Below, piece after piece: positions 1 to 11,318 of a stretch of DNA of 64,000 nt (positions are counted from its first letter, which is position 1; each line of letters opens with the position of its first letter). Under the pieces are notes generated by a model that worked only from the letters and a program-made list of their open reading frames with translations, was not told where the DNA came from and did no database searches. Source of the DNA: Thermothelomyces thermophilus ATCC 42464 (lineage: Eukaryota; Ascomycota; Sordariomycetes; Sordariales; Chaetomiaceae); contig NC_016474.1 of assembly GCF_000226095.1 (NCBI RefSeq), positions 1,798,001 through 1,862,000 on the forward strand, in the 5' to 3' direction. The translations under genes and the position numbers were made by a program.

Positions 1-1552
1 CGTCCATGATCTCGTCGACCCACTTGTCGCCCGTCGCGTCGCCGAGGATGACGCCCCACAGCCGATCGGAGCTGGTACGGACTCAGAGCAGGGGTAGGGC
101 CTCGCCGTCGCCGCGCCCGGGAGTGCGTGCCGTGCCCTACTCGGTCGAGGGCGCGAGGAACAAGAGGTGGTCCACCGGGTCCTACGGCACTGCTTCCTCC
201 AACCGACGGCCGTCCCCGTTTGTCTACCATCACCCGCACGATGCCTTCAACCTGCATGCTCGCCTGTCGTCATCGTCGGCGGCGTCGCCGCACCACTCCT
301 CCCCCACCATCGCGCAGGGCCAACTGCCCCTGAGCTTCGGCAACCTGCAAGCCGCACAGCAGCAGCATCCATTCCTCTACGGCCCAGCGCCGGCCTTCCA
401 GCACATCCAGCACAACAACCACATGCTCGTCCCGAGCCAGCTGCCGTCCAACGCCTTCCCCCCCGAATCATCGCACCGCAATCCGTTCGAGAATCCTCCC
501 CCTCCCCCCGTGCTGTCCCACGGCCTCTTCCGGATGCTGCAGAGCAATGCCGATCCGCACTCGCTCGGCCACGGCCACTACGCCGACCTGTCGGATCCGC
601 CCGACCTGTACGCCTCGCTGCACGAGGAACAGATCCCGCCGCCGCCCGAGGACATGAATCCGGAGGACCAGGACCTCGTCCCCCACGAGCAGGAGCTCCG
701 GTTCGAAGGCGACCTGTACACGCCCAGGTGGGTGCGCGGACACGGAAACAAGCGGGAGGGCTGGTGCGGCATCTGCAAGCCGGGCCGCTGGCTGGTCCTC
801 AAGAACTCGGCCTTCTGGTACGACAAGAGCTTCACCCACGGCATCAGCGCCGCCACCGGCAGCCCCTTCCAGGAGCCGCAGGAGACGAGGCGGATGGACG
901 GCAACCCGGACGTCTGGGAAGGGCTCTGCGGGAGCTGCAACGAGTGGATCGCGCTGGTCAGCAGCAAGAAGAAGGGAACCACGTGGTTCAGGCATGCGTA
1001 CAAGGTAAGTAGTAAGGGAGGGCCCTACCTTCATCTTTTTCCGTCGCAGACGCGGGACGGACCCCCTCGAACTGACTCTTGTTCTTCTTCTCTTAGTGTC
1101 ACACGCATCCCAAGATCAAGGACGCCCCCAAGCGCAAGAGGGAGGGCGGCGGCGCCACCACGCGCGTCTTGCCGGCGTCGACCATGGCCAAGCCGCGAAC
1201 CGAGCCGCTCACGCCGCAGATGATGACGCCCGCCACCTCCTCGACCGCCGTCACGCCGACCCCCGCCACAGCAACAACAGCAGCAGCTCGGCCCGAAGGC
1301 CAGGACTCCCTGCAGCCCTCCGGTCGGGAGCAGCCCCAGGCCCAGCCTCAGCATACCCCGTCATCGTCGTCGTCGCCGTCGTCGTCGCAGGAAGTGCAGC
1401 AACAAGACCGGCAGCAAGCGCAGGAAACCCGGCTCCAGCCCCCGCCGGTGCCCCCGCCCCGGCCGCGCGCTCTGCCTCCGCGCTCCTCCTCCCTCATGAA
1501 CCCGTTAGTGGCCGCCGTCGGCGGTGTTGACGGGTTCCCGAACATGATCTGA
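1..1552 (+). CDS. Rua1-type C-terminal domain protein, putative zinc-binding transcription regulator (5' end outside or at window edge)
   Basis: Two exons are seen, 1-1004 and 1097-1552, with an intron at 1005-1096 (GTAAGT...TTAG). The frame is open to the left edge; the first in-window ATG is at 6, so the true start may lie outside. The N-terminal ~230 residues are low-complexity (Ser, Pro, His, Gln). A compact domain follows (about residues 238-340) beginning LYTPRWVRGHGNKREGWC, with paired cysteines CGIC and CGSC, conserved tryptophans, then across the splice WFRHAYKCHTHPK, giving a Cys/His zinc site. This is the layout of the fungal Rua1 C-terminal (DUF4451) family; Rua1 of Ustilago regulates ustilagic acid genes. 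The tail after the domain is Ala/Pro/Gln-rich. A regulatory role is inferred from the family; targets cannot be read from the sequence. Confidence 0.8.
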
Positions 1553-1570
1553 TGGTAGTCCGGAATTCGA

Positions 1571-1571
1571 C

Positions 1572-1603
<32 letters not shown>

Positions 1604-1620
1604 TTTTTTTCTTCTCTCCT
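1571..1620. repeat. CT/T pyrimidine tract
   Basis: A run of CT dinucleotides followed by eight T and further CT, just after the stop codon of the Rua1-type gene. It probably lies in the 3' UTR. Low-complexity only. Confidence 0.85.
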
Positions 1621-2490
1621 ATTTTTATTTCTTCAACTTCCTATCCCATCTGGCATTTCTTCTCTCCGGGAAAACGAAAAAAAAGTTTCTTCAGGATCTA
1701 CTGACGACGAGGATGATGATCTGCACCCACGACCGTGGTGTTGCTTTTTATGTCGTATCGCATAGACTGGGACAGGACGTTCAGTTTGGGTGGTGAAGAT
1801 GGTGGTGGAGGGAGTTGAATGATCTGCCTTGCTTTCTTGACACTTACTTGGTTACCATTATCGCGTTGTTACCTCCCCTCTCTCTCTCTCTCTGCTTCGG
1901 TGTTGCAGGCGGGAGGACTAATCTCAGTTTGACGAACAGATTCAAGATTTGGTTACTTTTCTTTTTTTTTTTTTTTCCTTCTTTCTTTTATCCCCTGTTT
2001 CTCTTCTATGTTTATTGCATACCTCTTTCTGTTCCCCGTCATCGTTTCTGTCATTGTTTCGATTTCCAATTGGCTTTCGCTGTTGTTTCTCATTTCTAGT
2101 ACGTTCGATTCTCTCCCCTCCTTCAGAACAAAAACCCTTGAACATAGCAGGCGCTAGTAGTAAGTACTCTTTCAAGTCTCTAGGTAGATAGATAGTCTGG
2201 GGTCTCTCCCCTGGGATAGGATGGGATGGGACGGGTTGGTTTGGTCGGTGGGTTAGTCATGATGACGAACCTTTGTTGATACCCTTGGCAGGCAAGAGGA
2301 GGAAAACATACTCTGGGAGATTGGAACGCAGAAGAAGAGGGAAAGGGGGTGTTGTTGTGGGCGAGTGGCGAAGATTGACCACAGGAGGAGGAAAGATTGG
2401 GCAAGGCTGAGCGAGGACAAATAGGTAGCTAAGTTTCATGGGAGCGGAATGGTAGACTGCTTTTTTCTGAGCTTCTTGTATTGTTGATGA

Positions 2491-2534
2491 GCAGCTGGCT
2501 GTCGCAGCTGGCTGTCGCAGCTGGCTGTCGCAGC
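2491..2534. repeat. 13-bp tandem repeat, three copies
   Basis: Three perfect head-to-tail copies of GCAGCTGGCTGTC plus a partial fourth. Intergenic, with no reading-frame or regulatory role visible. Confidence 0.9.
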
Positions 2535-5500
2535 TATTGCTCGTGCTGGATGATGTGGGCGCTGAACGCAAATGATATGTTTGCATTCTGGGAGCATTCC
2601 AGCCATGCCTGAGATTTGTGTTCGGCCCTGAAGTTGCGAAGCAATCTAAAAAGAACTATGCGGACCTCTTCCTGGCTGACCTGGCACCGTTAGTACTTTG
2701 TAGCGACAAGGACTCCCCTCTTTTTGCCCTGTCGTATGGAGCCGGTGGACAGAGAAGCTCACAAGTACGGACGTACTCCAAACTGCGTAGCAGGTACGGA
2801 AGTGTTTGCATAGGAGCCTACGCGAGGACCAACACCCCAGCGGCATGGGCCCGACTCGCGTGAGCTTCACGCAAACAACGAAGTAGTTTGTTTGACCTTG
2901 GTGAGAGCCGGAATGCAGGGACTGGCACCAGTCGAGGCCAACGAGCTGACGCCACGCAGAGTGATTGTGACCTGTTGATTTTCCCTGCTGTTCTCCTACT
3001 TTGCTGGCTCATTCACTTATTTTCACACACATCTCAGGACTTTGTCGTCATGTCGGTGATCAGCTCCGGCTGCCTTGGTATGAAGGCAGGTGGAGAGGTT
3101 TGTGGCTGCATTGGGAGCGCGAATGATTGAAGGGCAGCCAACCAAGCACTCCTTCCAAGCCCAAGCAGTGGCCGATTCATAGTACGAGTAGAGACTGGGT
3201 TTCAACCCATGTGAACTGCAGATGCCCAGATCCTGGGGCTTCCAGTTGCACCACCCGACTTGTCCCAGATCCTTGGATCATTCATTCAGTCCTGTTGCTG
3301 TCCTGTGCTTCGTTCAACTATTGTACGGAACACAGATAGCGTACTGCAAGGACTCTGTAAATGTATCTATGCATTATGTATGTATATACATAACCTGAAG
3401 AAAACATGTGCACGAAGATGCGCTTCATCCAGAACCCATGCGCAGTATGCAGGCGGCGCCAACATCCGCGTCGCATCGACGCAGGAACCCCCGAGTCGCG
3501 ACAGGTCAATGGATGAGCAGCCCGCCTTGACCCCGGGATCTGCTGTGCAGAAGACGACCGACGCGTCGTATACAACAGCCGAACTGGCTCCATTTCCTCC
3601 GCCTGCTATTCGAATCGGCTCCCACCAGAAGGTGCGGGATGCTGTTAGCTTCCTGGTCCACCTGGGCTCATCCTGTTTGCTGAGAGGTGCAGGGCCCTAA
3701 CGACCCATCACTGCAGTGCACATAGTGTAGGAAGGGGAATTCCTTCCGATGCCCTTGCCAGGTCGTGAACAAGGCCAATCGCTGACGAATGCGGGGTCAA
3801 ATCTTGAAGAGGAACAACCCATGGCGTCGAGAAGTAGACAAAGTCAAAACTGGGAAGTCAGTTGACGGCAGAGATCAGAAAGTAGTGGATGAAAATGCTC
3901 GAGATTATCCAACCAAGTCAACCTAATCCGCTGTTTCATACTTGCAACTATTGATGCGTGTTGACGGGAGTTTACCATGCTGCCACTTGAAAGGAGGGGG
4001 GAACCAAAGGTTCCCGGCAGGGCAAGAGCTGGCCCCATCAGTACGCTCTCATTTGCTACTAGTAGATTCACTGCATCACAGCAGGGAATCCACACCTTTC
4101 AGGCTGTCCCGCCCTCGCTCTTCCCGCCAAAGAGCTTCCAAGGTTACCTCGACGCTGCAGCCTGGTTTCCAGCTCTGCCCCTGCCAGCACACAAAGGCTA
4201 CCCACCAGCGGTGCCCGCTGATTGGGATTCGATTGTGGCCTTCGCAAGGGGCAATTTGATTCATCCCATTTTGGTCTCACGATGTTCTCGTCGAGCAAAG
4301 TCGTGCTTAGGTCGGCCAAGGTCAGGATGGCCGAAATATCTTTGCCGACACATTGCAAATGTTCGAGCCCGGGAAACGGGCAGATAAATCTCAGACGTGC
4401 AGCAACACGATGGGGCGGGGTGGTCGAGTCCCTTGCGGATACCCGGATCTCGGAAGCTTTTTAGAGGCTGAATCATCGCATCCCCCATGACCGCCTATTG
4501 TTGAATTTCACCACATGCACCCCCCACCAGGGACCGATGAAACAAGTCTCGGCTGGCAACTGGTATTTGTGCCCAATCCACATCGGAACAGCTGGATTCT
4601 GGGCTAGGACAGGCGCCTTGGATTCGAGGCGACTGCCTAATACGGCCGAGCCGAGGGGCCGAGCTTCAGCTGCCTTGTGTGAGGTTCATCATTACCTGCC
4701 CTTCACACATCTGTGAACATGAGCGATCCACAAGAACGGCCTCTAATTTGGTCCGATTCCTTGATGCAGCGAACTCCGGGATCAGCCCCCATCTCTCTGG
4801 CCGTTGGAATTCACGACAGTCCCCAACTGGCGGGCTCGTTTCCCCCCCTGCTGCCTGAGCATTCAAAGCCCTCTTGGTCCACCGCCCCCCACCTGATCTC
4901 GCACAAGAGCACGAGGGCGGGACACCAGCCACCATCTGCCAACCGACAACAGTGAATTCCTCCTCTAGCCGCCTTCCTTCAGATACTCTGTACCAGTGAG
5001 AACCACTGAGGGCTTGGGGCGGCCGCTGAGCTGCTTTGCTTACCGCCGGGCCCAAGGTGATTGCATTCGCCTAAAAAACCAACTTCAAGAACAACCAGGA
5101 GGCTCCTGCTCTTTGCTCCCAGTTTTGGCGACACCTACGGCACATAACATGCCCTGACATTACGGAGTCCATAGTGCATACGTGGATGTACTTGGTTACA
5201 GTACGTAAATGGAAATACAACATCGACGTACCCGACCCCATCTCCGCCATTCAGCATCTGCAGGAGCATCCGTGCCGTGCAGCACTTTCCGGCCGCGTCC
5301 GCCCAGCACAGACCGACCTGCCCATGGCACAAGTCTTTTCGGTCCCCTACTGTTGACACCGGATCATATCTCGCCGGCCTCGCATTGCGGCATCCTCACA
5401 TCTGAGCCGCCTCTGTTGAGGACTTGAGCACGACTTCCCTATCTTCCTGCCCCGCACATCGTGTCGAGGTTCGTTCAGATCTGCTCCGCTTCTGTCCCTA

Positions 5501-5846
5501 GCCCCGCCGCCAGAAAATGCCGTTTGTTGACCTCTGCTCTCACACGGCCCAGGTAAATGTTTGCTGTCGTCCGCACTCGAATGCTAAGCATTGACCGATG
5601 AGAATCTACTACGAACGAAGAAGAACACTCAATAAGCACTCGTCTAGACCATTGGCGACTCGACAATTCGTGTCCCTCCCCCACTCTCTATTCCCGCCCG
5701 AATCGATCGAATTCCCCGTCACCTGCGATTCGAACTGTGCTCCCAACGTGTATGATCTCGTCGATTTTTTTTCTTTCATCCCATACCGCTCGTATCCTCT
5801 CATGCTCTAGCCGGGGTACACATGTTGATAAGGAAATTAGTCTGCT

Positions 5847-8393
5847 ATGACTGCAGATCCGCTTGATTCCAGGTTTGCCCTCTCCAATCTTTGGTCTCCG
5901 TGCGCTCGGAGCCCTACTGCCCCCGAGGACTTGTCATGCTGACGATGTGAGCCTTTAGCTCTGGTGATTCAGCCGTTCAACCCCCCACGCCTAAGCGGAC
6001 CCCGATATCCCCCGTCTTTCCGAGTCCCGTTTTTGAGACACCCAAGCAGAACGACGGACGCCTCGACGAGTCCAGCGGCTGGACTCCTCGCTTTGCCGAA
6101 GAGTATTCCGTCTTCAACGCGACCCCGGGCAATCTAAGGGGTTCTCGCAACCCCTTTCCCGACTTTGGCCCCCCGACCCCTTATTCTAGTAGCACGGCCC
6201 AGAAGCGGGCCTTGTCCACCGACGGCCTGGGTCTCGGGGTCGCAGTCCATGTGAGCGAGTCCCCGTCGGACCCTAACCTGTCACTGCCCCCTGTCGAGCC
6301 GTCCAAGGTTCTGCGGTCATCGCCCGTTCCACGACGAAGTCAAACGTTCGATTCCTCAGGTGCTGCCAGCGAGAACCCGGAATCCGTCGAACAGGCGGCG
6401 AAGAAAGCTCGCCGTGGAACCGTTGTCACGGAACCGGCAGGGCAAGCAGTGACTCCTCCTCCAACGGCCCGGAAGGGTGAGCGTAAGCTTGCGCCCAAGC
6501 CCGACACTGCCGCCATGCAAAATGATCAGGACTATGGCCAGCAGGCGCACTTCATGGCGTCTGCCCAGCAACAGGGCATGGGCAGCTTCGTGACGACGCA
6601 AGGCGACATGTTTGGCTATCCTCTGCCAGCCTCGACGGGCCCCACGCCGTACACGACCCAGAGGCCTTTCTGGGATGCGGACCCTGGCCTCGCTGGTATG
6701 GAGATTGACTTCAGCAGCGCAAACGGCGCGGGCGTCTTCCAGCCTCCGACGCCCCAACAGGTTCCGGACCCCGTGGACTGGGCGAGGACCAACCACCTAT
6801 TACCGGACCAAGGTGGCATGGCCGGGCACGGCGACGTCTCCGCTGGCGCCCATCAGGCTTCCCTTGGATCCCAGCCGCCCATGTCAATGCTGGCGACGTC
6901 GTCGGCCGACCAATCCATGTTCGCAGCCAGCTATCCCACCCCGATCGACGACCCCTTCGGGATCAGCGACGCGGGTGGTGCTGTGAACCCGGGCCTGCTG
7001 TTCAGCCGGCCTCAGTCGGCGAACATGGACGCCTCCTTCAATCAGCCCATACCGGTGCCGAACCCGAACCCTGCGATGGCTCATAGCGGCCAGATGGATA
7101 GCACGGGGCCGTCGGTGTCGAAGAACGCTGAGCAGCGGGCTGAGTTGCGCCGTTCGGCCAGCGCCAAGGATCCGACGCCAAGGAAGACGGACCATCGGGC
7201 ATTGGCGAGCTCTCCGACAAAGGAGTCCGGCCGTCCCGGGCTCTCTCGGAGTTCCAGCGAGAATAGGGGGAAGAAGACGTTGGGCCGGCCAGCTCTGCCC
7301 CCGCTCGCGCCCCGACCGCGCTCTCAGCTGGTGAGCAACGCGGGTGTCAACGCCAACAAGCCGGTCGTATCCCAGCCCCAGAGGCCGAGTGGAAGGTCGT
7401 CGCCGTCAAAAAGTGCTCATCATCACCACCATCACCACCGCCTGTCAAGTCTGTCGTCGATCCGGGAAACGTCGGGTCCCGAGATGAGAACACAGGCGAC
7501 GTTCATGATCGACGCCAATGGCCGTGCGCGGGTAGAGACGACGGTGGTCGTGGTGGAAGAACCTTCCCCGAGCGTTGCGAAACGGCACGGCTCGTATTCC
7601 GTGACGAGTCGCCAGCAGTGGGATTCGTCCGACGACGACGACTCGTCGTCAACCGATGATGAGCCAATCATCATCCCCAGCAGGAATACGTCATTTGCGC
7701 TCCCGGACCCACGGAAACCAACGACGATCCATCCCTTCCACAACTCGCAACGGAGTATAAGCGACCGTAGTTCCACGTCATACACGAGCTCCCACGGGCC
7801 ATCCCGGGAGGCTGGCGACAGCGACGGAGAGACGGTGGTGCATGAGCTGACCCCAACACGCAGGGCGTCGGGCGACGCGCTCAGCGAGCTCCGGAAGCTG
7901 CGCGAGTCGCGGCAGAAGCAGTCAAACTCGAGGCCGAAGCGATTGGGCTCGAGCTACTATGCCAGCCATCCCTCCACGTCACCCACAACCATGAGCGACT
8001 CCAGCCTTCCTACGCCGACGACGGACACGAGGACGCGCGGCATTCGATGTGTCTGCAACCGGACCGGGGCCAGCCGGAACGAGTTGATGATTCAATGGTA
8101 CGTATCTCGTCTGTCCCAAGGGGCTCCCAGGCCGTCTGCCCGATGTCAGCGGGCCTCGTGAGCTAAAACGGAAGCTATTCACCAGTGAATCTTGCGAAAT
8201 GTACGTCCACGGCCAATGTGTCAGCATCACGGAGCGGACGATCCCAAGCATCTACATCTGTGCCTTCTGCGCGAATACGCCCAACGTACGAGGTGGGAGG
8301 CCTCGAGAGAATGGACGTTTGCCAGGGACAGCGGGGCCTTTGGTGTCAGTCACGTCACCGCTCGCGCACAAGTCCCTGAAATCTTTTCGATGA
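5847..8393 (+). CDS. PHD-finger protein
   Basis: Three exons: 5847-5872, 5959-8097, 8186-8393 (790 aa). The 26-nt first exon (MTADPLDS) is chosen because only the acceptor TTTAG at 5958, preceded by branch site CTGAC, joins it in frame. Most of the protein is disordered: Pro/Ser-rich, a seven-histidine run coded near 7418-7438, and an acidic Asp/Ser stretch near 7630. The C-terminus holds a PHD finger (about residues 702-750): CVC, then QCESCEMYVHGQC, then YICAFC, giving the C4-H-C3 ligand order. The second intron splits the first Cys of the CESC pair, and splicing rebuilds it (TG plus T). PHD fingers read histone tails, so a chromatin role is inferred. The partner mark and complex are unknown. 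The protein ends shortly after the finger in HKSLKSFR. Confidence 0.88.
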
Positions 8394-9264
8394 TGAGATG
8401 TTTGCCCCAGAAAAAAAAAAAAAAACAAAGAGAAGAGTAAAACTATCGACGAATGCCTACAGCTGCAAACGGAACGCAGCGACCCCAGTTACGATTATGA
8501 ATGATCTTTCCCCCGATTATTATCACGCAACAACCCAAGAGTGGAGGAAGGGGCCCCTGTTTCCCCCCTGCCGGCTTACTGTCGGGTGGTTCCTTGGATC
8601 GAGATCAGGATAGAACAAGATCAAGACCGGCGACGGCCACGCCCCCCTTTCACAGTCAATGCCTAGTGCGTAAGATACCCGAAAGAGACTACCTTATGTA
8701 TACGATTCGAATGATGAATATGGCGATTACGAAAACTCTTTGATCGCCCGTATCCAGGTGTGCCCTGGGCAATTGATCTCTGAGGCTCCCTGCGGTTCCT
8801 TGCGGCAGATCTCGGGAAGGTATTAATCGACTGGAACCCGAACCCCAACCCCGGGCTCCAGAAAGCGGGCTTGCCATCCCGACCGACCCCACGGAGCGCC
8901 GACCTCGGAAGGCGGGGTTCGGACGGGTAGTTACATGCCAAAGCAACTCGGGCAGCAAGCCATTTTCACCTTCCTGATTATAATATACTGCATTCTCCTT
9001 GTCAAATTGCTTCCTCGGGTGATACCTTGCGGGAACCGGTCTCGCATAATTCGTTGCCTTGTCTGCCTTGGTAAATTATTCCCTGGATTCCGAGACACCC
9101 AACCGGCGGTCAGATTCACACTCTCATCTCTGCCCCTCCTTCCCCCCCTCCAAATTATTCCAATTCTTCCCCCGCTTACCCTTTATTCACCACTGCGGTC
9201 CGTGGGAGAAGAGCTTCGCCCACCAGAACAGAAGAACACTTTACCGTCAAAGGGGAAGAGCAAC
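8394..9264. other. Intergenic region, leu2 promoter
   Basis: No gene seen. The region holds an A-run near 8411-8424 and two near-matches to the Leu3 operator (listed separately). The last ~150 bases before the leu2 ATG are pyrimidine-rich, as is common for fungal promoters and 5' UTRs. Confidence 0.55.
9030..9039. promoter_or_regulatory. Candidate Leu3-type operator upstream of leu2
   Basis: CGGGAACCGG matches the palindromic Leu3 consensus CCGGNNCCGG at 7 of its 8 fixed positions and lies ~226 bp before the leu2 start codon. A second 7-of-8 match, CCGGCGACGG, lies at 8637-8646. Leu3 controls leucine genes in ascomycetes through such sites. One mismatch in each, and GC-rich DNA, make chance matches plausible. 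Confidence 0.3.
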
Positions 9265-11067
9265 ATGGCAACACACAACATTGTGGTTTTCGGTGGTGAC
9301 CACTGCGGTCCTGAGGTAAGATTCCCGCCAAGGAAAGATGCTGCCATTGGCACCCGCACAACAAAGACGCCGAGACCCGGAGGGCCGACGAAGCCCGCCG
9401 CCAGGCGCGAGTGGAGGGGATACAAAGACGGGAATTGGTTTTGCTGACAAGGGGTGTTGCTGCAGGTTGTCGCCGAGGCCGTCAAGGTGCGTTCGAACGA
9501 AAAAGAAGAGAGAGCATTATTATCCCTACCAGCTGTTGGCATGATTATGTCTTCCAGACGATGCCGCAGCTGCGTGTCCTGCTCTCGACGATGCGAGGAC
9601 GGAGAACAAAAGGTTCCAAGGCTTACGTTGTTGCTTTGGTGGTGAATAGGTCATCAAGGCGATTGAGACTCACAGCCCCTCGGCCGGCAAGTTCAACCTG
9701 CAGGACCATCTTCTGGGTGGTGTAAGTTGAGCACTCCCTTTGTTTTTTCCCCTATTTCTTTTTTTTCTGGAGTCACCGTTTCGGTGTTTGTCGTGGGTCG
9801 AGTTCAAGAACATGTGCAAATCCTTGTGCGAGCCTCAGAGTTTCTTTTAGACGAGCATACGGGCAGCTTCCCCTTCGGCAGTGTCAAAGTCGTGCAGTCG
9901 GGCGCACCCATTCTTACCACTGCTTGTACCAATCAAGGTCTGGCGGCACGCGGCTGACCTAACCAGGCCTCCATCAAAGTCCACAACACCCCCCTCACCG
10001 CCGAAGCCCTCGCGGCCGCTAAGTCTGCCGATGCCGTCCTCCTCGGCGCCATCGGCGGCCCAGAATGGGGTCCCTCCTCGCCCGTTCGCCCTGAACAGGG
10101 CATCCTCCAGCTGCGCAAGGAGTTGGGCACCTACGGCAACCTGCGTCCTTGCAGCTTCGCCTCGGAAGCTCTCGTCGAGTCATCCCCACTGAAAGCCGAG
10201 GTCTGCCGCGGTACTGACTTTGTCGTCGTCCGCGAGCTGACGGGCGGCATCTACTTTGGCGACCGCACCGAGGACGACGGGTCCGGATTCGCCCTGGACA
10301 CGGAGCCCTATTCGCGCGCCGAGATCGAGCGCATTGCGCGCCTGGCCGGCTTCCTGGCCCTCGCCAAGAATCCGCCCAGCAAGGTCTGGAGTCTGGACAA
10401 GGCCAACGTGCTCGCCACCAGCCGGCTGTGGCGCAAGGTCGTCTCCGAGGTGTTTGCCAAGGAGTTCCCCCAGCTCGAGCTCGGCCACCAGCTGATCGAC
10501 AGCGCCGCCATGCTCATGGTCAAGAACCCGCGCGCCCTGAACGGCGTCGTGATTACCAGCAACCTGTTTGGCGATATCATCAGCGACGAGGCGTCGGTCA
10601 TTCCCGGTAGCATTGGTCTGCTGCCGAGCGCCAGTCTGGGCGGGATCCCGGACGGCAAGAGCAAGTGCAATGGCATTTACGAGCCGATTCATGGTATGTT
10701 CCTCGTCATTCTCTCGGTTTTTTGTTATAGTTTAAATTTTTTTTTTGTTCTTGCTTCAAGATCGTTTTCACCGTCCTGGTTTACCCCTCTTCCCCGTTTC
10801 AACGCACCGAAAGATTGACATTTTCTCCCAGGCTCCGCTCCCGATATCTCCGGCAAGGGCATTGTCAACCCCATTGGCACCATCCTCTCTGTCGCAATGA
10901 TGCTGCGCTACTCGCTCAATCTGCCCAAGGAGGCGGCCGCCGTTGAGGCTGCCGTCAAGCTCGCCATCGATAACGGCACAAGGACCAAGGACCTGGGCGG
11001 TAATGCTGGCACGGCCGAGATGGGCGATGCTGTTGTTGCCGAGCTGGTGAAGCTGCTCAAGGCTTGA
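9265..11067 (+). CDS. leu2: 3-isopropylmalate dehydrogenase
   Basis: Five exons: 9265-9315, 9466-9486, 9650-9721, 9967-10693, 10832-11067 (368 aa, the family's usual length). It oxidises and decarboxylates 3-isopropylmalate with NAD+ in leucine synthesis, as a dimer needing Mg2+ or Mn2+. Spliced N-terminus [18 protein letters not shown] is followed by [39 protein letters not shown], the DSAAM and [13 protein letters not shown] metal/substrate segments, and the [18 protein letters not shown]-binding loop (split by intron 4). All are family hallmarks. Exon 2 is only 21 nt (VVAEAVK). Three introns crowd the first 80 codons, a pattern seen in filamentous ascomycete orthologues (N. crassa leu-1). 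No defects are visible. It is convergent with the APH-fold gene, 251 bp apart. Confidence 0.97.
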
Positions 11068-11318
11068 GTTGGTCGCTCGACCTCGGCGAGCAATCAGTGA
11101 GTTTTGGGAGTGGTAATATGCAACGACTTACATTGGGAAAAAAAAAGAGCAACAAGCTTGATGTGGTTTGGGAAAATGGGAGGCAACAGGGAACCCAGAG
11201 GACAATGGCCTTGCTGGCTAATTATGAGTTCGCTAGATAAAACGGCACCGGAGATGGCACTGTGGCGAAATGGAGGCCAGTGCCCGCGTTGAATCCATGC
11301 CGCTTTGCTGCGTATTTT

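Larger units (their letters stand above)
1553..5846. other. 3' UTR and 4.3-kb intergenic region
   Basis: No supportable gene. The first ~550 bases are pyrimidine-rich and probably include the 3' UTR of the Rua1-type gene. A 13-bp tandem repeat lies at 2491-2534. The rest has only short unrelated open frames without splice structure or recognisable domains. The last few hundred bases (about 5400-5846), with CT-rich patches, probably contain the promoter and 5' UTR of the PHD-finger gene. Confidence 0.6.
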
